Part shown: piece after piece, positions 61,119 to 64,000 of the stretch
Layout: every line of letters starts with the position of its first letter
Numbering within the stretch: position 1 is the first letter of the stretch
Source of the DNA: Holophagaceae bacterium
GTDB taxonomy: Bacteria > Acidobacteriota > Holophagae > Holophagales > Holophagaceae
Length of the DNA: 64,000 nucleotides
Assembly: GCA_021286765.1 (NCBI GenBank)
Contig: JAJTBS010000001.1
Span: forward strand, 1,162,848 to 1,226,847
Direction: 5' to 3'
Notes under the pieces: model-generated
What the model was told of the DNA's origin: nothing
What the model saw: the letters and a program-made list of their open reading frames with translations, nothing else
The model's database searches: none
Made by a program: the position numbers and the translations under genes

Positions 61119-63836
61119 CTATTGCTCCAGCGCCGCCTGGGCCGCAGCCAGGGTGGCGATGGGCACGCGGTAGGGGCTGCAGCTCACGTAATCAAGGCCG
61201 ACACGGTGGAAGAACCCCACGCTGCGGGGATCGCCCCCGTGCTCGCCGCAGACGCCCAGCTTGATGCCGGGACGCGTGGCTCGGCCCTTCTCGCAGGAGA
61301 TGCGGACCAGCTCGCCGATGCCTTCCTGGTCGAGGCTTTGGAAGGGGTCATCCTCCAAGATCTTCTTGCCGACGTATTCCGGCAGGAAGCTGCCGGCATC
61401 ATCGCGGCTGAAGCCAAAGCCCATCTGGGTGAGGTCATTGGTTCCGAAGCTGAAGAATTCAGCCTCCTGGGCGATCTTGTCCGAGGTGATGGCGGCGCGA
61501 GGGATCTCGATCATGGTGCCGATGGGGCAGGCGAATTGAGTGCCGCGCTCCTTGTTCACCTGGGCGATCTCGTCCAGCATCTCAGTCTTGGTATAGGCCA
61601 GTTCCTTCACGGTACCGATGAGGGGCACCATGATCTCAGGTATAGCCTTGACGCCCTTGGCTGCCACATTCAAAGCGGCCTCGGCGATGGCCCGGACCTG
61701 CATGCGGATGATCTCGGGGAAGGTAATGCCGAGGCGGCAGCCCCGGTGGCCCATCATGGGGTTGAACTCGTGCAACTGCGCCACGCGGCGTTCCACGGTG
61801 CCGAGGTCCACGCCCAACACTTCGGCCATCTCCTTCTGGCCCGGCTCATCCTGGGGCAGGAACTCATGGAGGGGAGGGTCCAGCAGGCGGATGTTCACGG
61901 GCAGGCCGTTCATGGCCGTGAAGATGCCCTCGAAATCCTCGCGCTGCATGGGCAGGAGCTTGGCCAAGGCCCTCTTCCGGCCCTCGATGTCCGTGGCGAG
62001 GATCATCTCCCGCACGGCGATGATGCGGTCCCCCTCGAAGAACATATGCTCGGTGCGGCAGAGGCCGATGCCTTCGGCCCCGAAGGCGCGAGCCACGGTC
62101 GCATCGTGGGGCGTGTCCGCGTTGGTGCGGACTTTCAGGCGCTTGGCTTCCTGGCTCCAGGCCATGATCTTGGCGAAGCGTTGGTAGAGCTCGCTGTCCT
62201 CGGCTTTCAGGCGGCCATCGACCAGCACCTGGTTGACCTCGGAAGGATGGGCGCTGAGCTTGCCGACGAACACTTCACCGCTGGAACCATCCATGGAGAT
62301 CCAGTCCTGGCCGGCCTTCAGCTCGATGTCGCCGACTTTCACGATGCCCCGGGCCTGGTCGATCTGGACCGCAGAGGCGCCGCAGACGCAGGGTTTGCCC
62401 ATGCCGCGGGCCACGACCGCGGCATGGCTGGTCATGCCGCCGCGGGCGGTGAGGATCCCCTGGGAGGCCACCATGCCCGAGATGTCCTCCGGGCTCGTCT
62501 CCACGCGCACCAATACCACGGGGCCTTCCTGGGCCATCTTCTCGGCCTGGTCGGCGGTCAGCGCGATGAGGCCGGTGGCTGCGCCCGGTCCTGCATTCAG
62601 TCCCTTCGTGAGCAGCTTCCCCTCCTTGCGCAGGCGGTCCTTCTCCCTGGGGTCGAAAACCGGGGCGAGCAACTGGGAAAGGCTGTCGGCATCAATGCGC
62701 TTGAGGGCGGAATTGCTGTCGATGAGGCCTTCATCCACCAGGTCGATGGCAATCCGGATGCCGGCCATGGCTGTGCGTTTGCCGTTGCGCGTCTGCAGCA
62801 GGTAGAGCTTCCCGCGCTCGATGGTGAACTCGATGTCCTGCATGTCCTTGAAGTGAGTCTCCAGGCGCTGGCAGGTGGCATCCAATTCCCTGAAGGAGTC
62901 CGGCATGACCTCCTCCAGACTCTTCAGACCTGTGCCTTCAGCCTGGGAACGCGTGATCGGCTGGGGCGTGCGGATGCCCGCCACCACGTCCTCCCCCTGG
63001 GCATTGATGAGGTACTCGCCGTAGAACAGGCGCTCGCCTGTGGAGGGATCGCGGGTGAAGGCGACGCCTGTTCCGCAGTCCTCCCCCATGTTGCCGAAGA
63101 CCATGCTCTGGACGTTGACGCCGGTTCCCCAGTCGTCTGGGATGCGATGGAGGCGTCGGTAGGTGATGGCGCGCCCGGTGTTCCAGCTTTCAAAGACGGC
63201 GCGGATGGCACCCCAGAGCTGATCCATGGGCTCCTGGGGAAACGGATGGCCCGTCTCTTCGAGGACGATGTCCTTGAACGCGGAGACGAGCCCCTTCCAG
63301 TCTTCAGCTCCCAGATCTGTATCCAGGTGCTTGCCTAGACGCTCCTTGGCTCGCTCCAGTTCCGCCTCAAACAAAGCGTGCTCAACGCCAAGCACCACGT
63401 TGCTGTACATCGTGATGAAGCGCCGGTAGGAATCCCAGGCAAAACGCGGATTGCCGCTCGCCTTCTCAAGGGCCAGCACGGTCTTGTCGTTCAGTCCGAG
63501 GTTCAGGACGGTGTCCATCATGCCCGGCATCGATACGCGCGCCCCGGAGCGCACGGAGAGCAGCAATGGGTTCTCGGTGGATCCGAATCCGCAACCGCGC
63601 ACGCCCTCCAGCCAGCGGAGGGCATCCATGACCTCCGCCTTCAACCCATCCACCAGCTGTCGCCCATTGGTGTAGTAGGCGTTGCACTGCTCGGTGGTCA
63701 GCGTGAATCCTGGCGGGACAGGGATGCCGAGACCGGCCATCTCGGCCAAATTGCAACCTTTCCCACCGAGCAGGTTGCGCATGGATGCGCTTCCCTCGTT
63801 GCGGTTACCCCCGAAGGTGTAAACACCTTTGCCCAT
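61119..63836 (-). CDS. ppdK: Pyruvate, phosphate dikinase
   Basis: PPDK interconverts pyruvate, ATP and phosphate with PEP, AMP and pyrophosphate, serving gluconeogenesis or pyrophosphate-linked glycolysis. The 905-residue length is standard. The N-terminal ATP-grasp region contains LLGGKGCNLAEMAGLGIPVP and the central swivelling domain the catalytic His-471 in GGMTSHAAVVARGMGKPCV. The C-terminal PEP/pyruvate barrel has GIGLCRTEHMFF and the ending FFSFGTNDLTQMGFGFSRDD with GVCGEHGGDPRSV. The ATG follows ggagg. It lies between the rRNA operon terminators and its own terminator, so it is a single-gene unit. Confidence 0.97.
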   Translation of the reverse strand: MGKGVYTFGGNRNEGSASMRNLLGGKGCNLAEMAGLGIPVPPGFTLTTEQCNAYYTNGRQLVDGLKAEVMDALRWLEGVRGCGFGSTENPLLLSVRSGARVSMPGMMDTVLNLGLNDKTVLALEKASGNPRFAWDSYRRFITMYSNVVLGVEHALFEAELERAKERLGKHLDTDLGAEDWKGLVSAFKDIVLEETGHPFPQEPMDQLWGAIRAVFESWNTGRAITYRRLHRIPDDWGTGVNVQSMVFGNMGEDCGTGVAFTRDPSTGERLFYGEYLINAQGEDVVAGIRTPQPITRSQAEGTGLKSLEEVMPDSFRELDATCQRLETHFKDMQDIEFTIERGKLYLLQTRNGKRTAMAGIRIAIDLVDEGLIDSNSALKRIDADSLSQLLAPVFDPREKDRLRKEGKLLTKGLNAGPGAATGLIALTADQAEKMAQEGPVVLVRVETSPEDISGMVASQGILTARGGMTSHAAVVARGMGKPCVCGASAVQIDQARGIVKVGDIELKAGQDWISMDGSSGEVFVGKLSAHPSEVNQVLVDGRLKAEDSELYQRFAKIMAWSQEAKRLKVRTNADTPHDATVARAFGAEGIGLCRTEHMFFEGDRIIAVREMILATDIEGRKRALAKLLPMQREDFEGIFTAMNGLPVNIRLLDPPLHEFLPQDEPGQKEMAEVLGVDLGTVERRVAQLHEFNPMMGHRGCRLGITFPEIIRMQVRAIAEAALNVAAKGVKAIPEIMVPLIGTVKELAYTKTEMLDEIAQVNKERGTQFACPIGTMIEIPRAAITSDKIAQEAEFFSFGTNDLTQMGFGFSRDDAGSFLPEYVGKKILEDDPFQSLDQEGIGELVRISCEKGRATRPGIKLGVCGEHGGDPRSVGFFHRVGLDYVSCSPYRVPIATLAAAQAALEQ

Positions 63837-63880
63837 TTATGCCTCCACGCGGTAGCTCCAGTGTATCCGGCAGGAAACGC

Positions 63881-63905
63881 AAAAACCCCCGCGGATGCGG
63901 GGGTT
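63881..63905 (-). terminator. Second terminator after the rRNA operon
   Basis: AACCCCCGC (63884-63892) pairs with GCGGGGGTT (63897-63905) around four bases; on the minus strand the stem runs into five T residues. It follows the first rRNA terminator and precedes the ppdK promoter region. Confidence 0.82.
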
Positions 63906-63916
63906 CGGTACACGAA

Positions 63917-63944
63917 AACGGGTCACTCGTTGGAGTGACCCGTT
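63917..63944 (-). terminator. First terminator after the 5S rRNA gene
   Basis: A perfect 12-bp stem (63917-63928 with 63933-63944) closes a GTTG loop and is followed on the minus strand by a short T-run. It lies about ten bases after the 5S 3' end, so it should be the main terminator of the rRNA operon. Confidence 0.85.
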
Positions 63945-63952
63945 CGTTTTAA

Positions 63953-64000
63953 CGTCGCAGCGACCTACTTTTCCACGCATGTGATGCGCAGTATCATCGG
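63953..64000 (-). rRNA. rrf: 5S ribosomal RNA, 3' part only
   Basis: Read on the minus strand, the end of the window gives CCGATGATACTGCGCATCAC followed shortly by GGAAAAGTAGGTCGCTGC, the conserved 3' portion of bacterial 5S rRNA (the GTAGGTCGC run is diagnostic). About 48 of roughly 117 bases are present; the rest lies beyond the window. The exact 3' end is estimated to within a few bases. Tandem terminators downstream support the end of a ribosomal RNA operon transcribed towards ppdK. Confidence 0.88.

Overview
The window looks like chromosomal DNA of a GC-rich, Gram-negative, flagellated bacterium. LpxK shows lipopolysaccharide synthesis, lipobox lipoproteins and a TonB-type protein point to an outer membrane, and flgF/flgG/flgA show flagella. 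The gene mix (complete Liv transporter, PPDK, AroD-AroE fusion, MoxR/RodZ-like operon, paired secreted M4-like proteases) fits Acidobacteriota of the Holophaga/Geothrix type. That placement is my inference; the cut 5S rRNA is too short to test it. The window has no insertion sequence, CRISPR array or complete prophage that I can see.

Layout. 1-6.1 kb: end of lpxK, then livJ-livH-livMG-livF (branched-chain amino acid type ABC importer with permease LivM and ATPase LivG fused), then tRNA-Gly(CCC). 6.2-9.5 kb: small orphan genes (lipoprotein, DUF2200, histidine phosphatase, GNAT, DUF1801, DUF5675). 9.5-15.1 kb, minus strand: tightly coupled aroD-aroE fusion, degenerate NtrC-like regulator, MoxR ATPase, RodZ-like protein and a hypothetical protein. 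15.2-17.7 kb: Dcu-family transporter and D-malate/tartrate dehydrogenase. 17.7-26.3 kb: mazG, a small secreted protein, an L,D-transpeptidase/Mur-ligase fusion coupled to an unusual aconitase-family hydratase, DUF1292, flgA-flgG-flgF and a cold-shock protein.

26.3-36.7 kb is the most striking region. A membrane-bound sigma-54 activator with a periplasmic-binding-protein-like sensor is followed by a cluster of inverted repeats and a textbook -24/-12 promoter. Downstream are an ABM-domain protein and two tandem cassettes, each a lipoprotein plus a secreted M4-like metalloprotease ending in a dockerin-like calcium-loop tail. I read this as one self-contained sensory and secretion unit.

36.7-46.6 kb: a small zinc-ribbon/PAS protein, DUF2911-TPR, a Ski2-like helicase, HutD, a YgjP-like peptidase, and a dnaE2-imuB mutagenic repair pair behind a palindrome-overlapped promoter. 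46.7-51 kb: ECF sigma factor with anti-sigma factor and membrane protein, moaE, lysine 6-aminotransferase and rnhA. 51-55 kb: a pseudokinase-TonB fusion, a phospholipase C-like protein and an NtrC-type response regulator. 55-61 kb: comEC, a nucleosidase, then ettA, a small membrane protein and a Dnmt2-type methyltransferase with overlapping start and stop codons. 61.1-64 kb: ppdK, tandem terminators and the 3' end of a 5S rRNA gene whose operon lies beyond the window.
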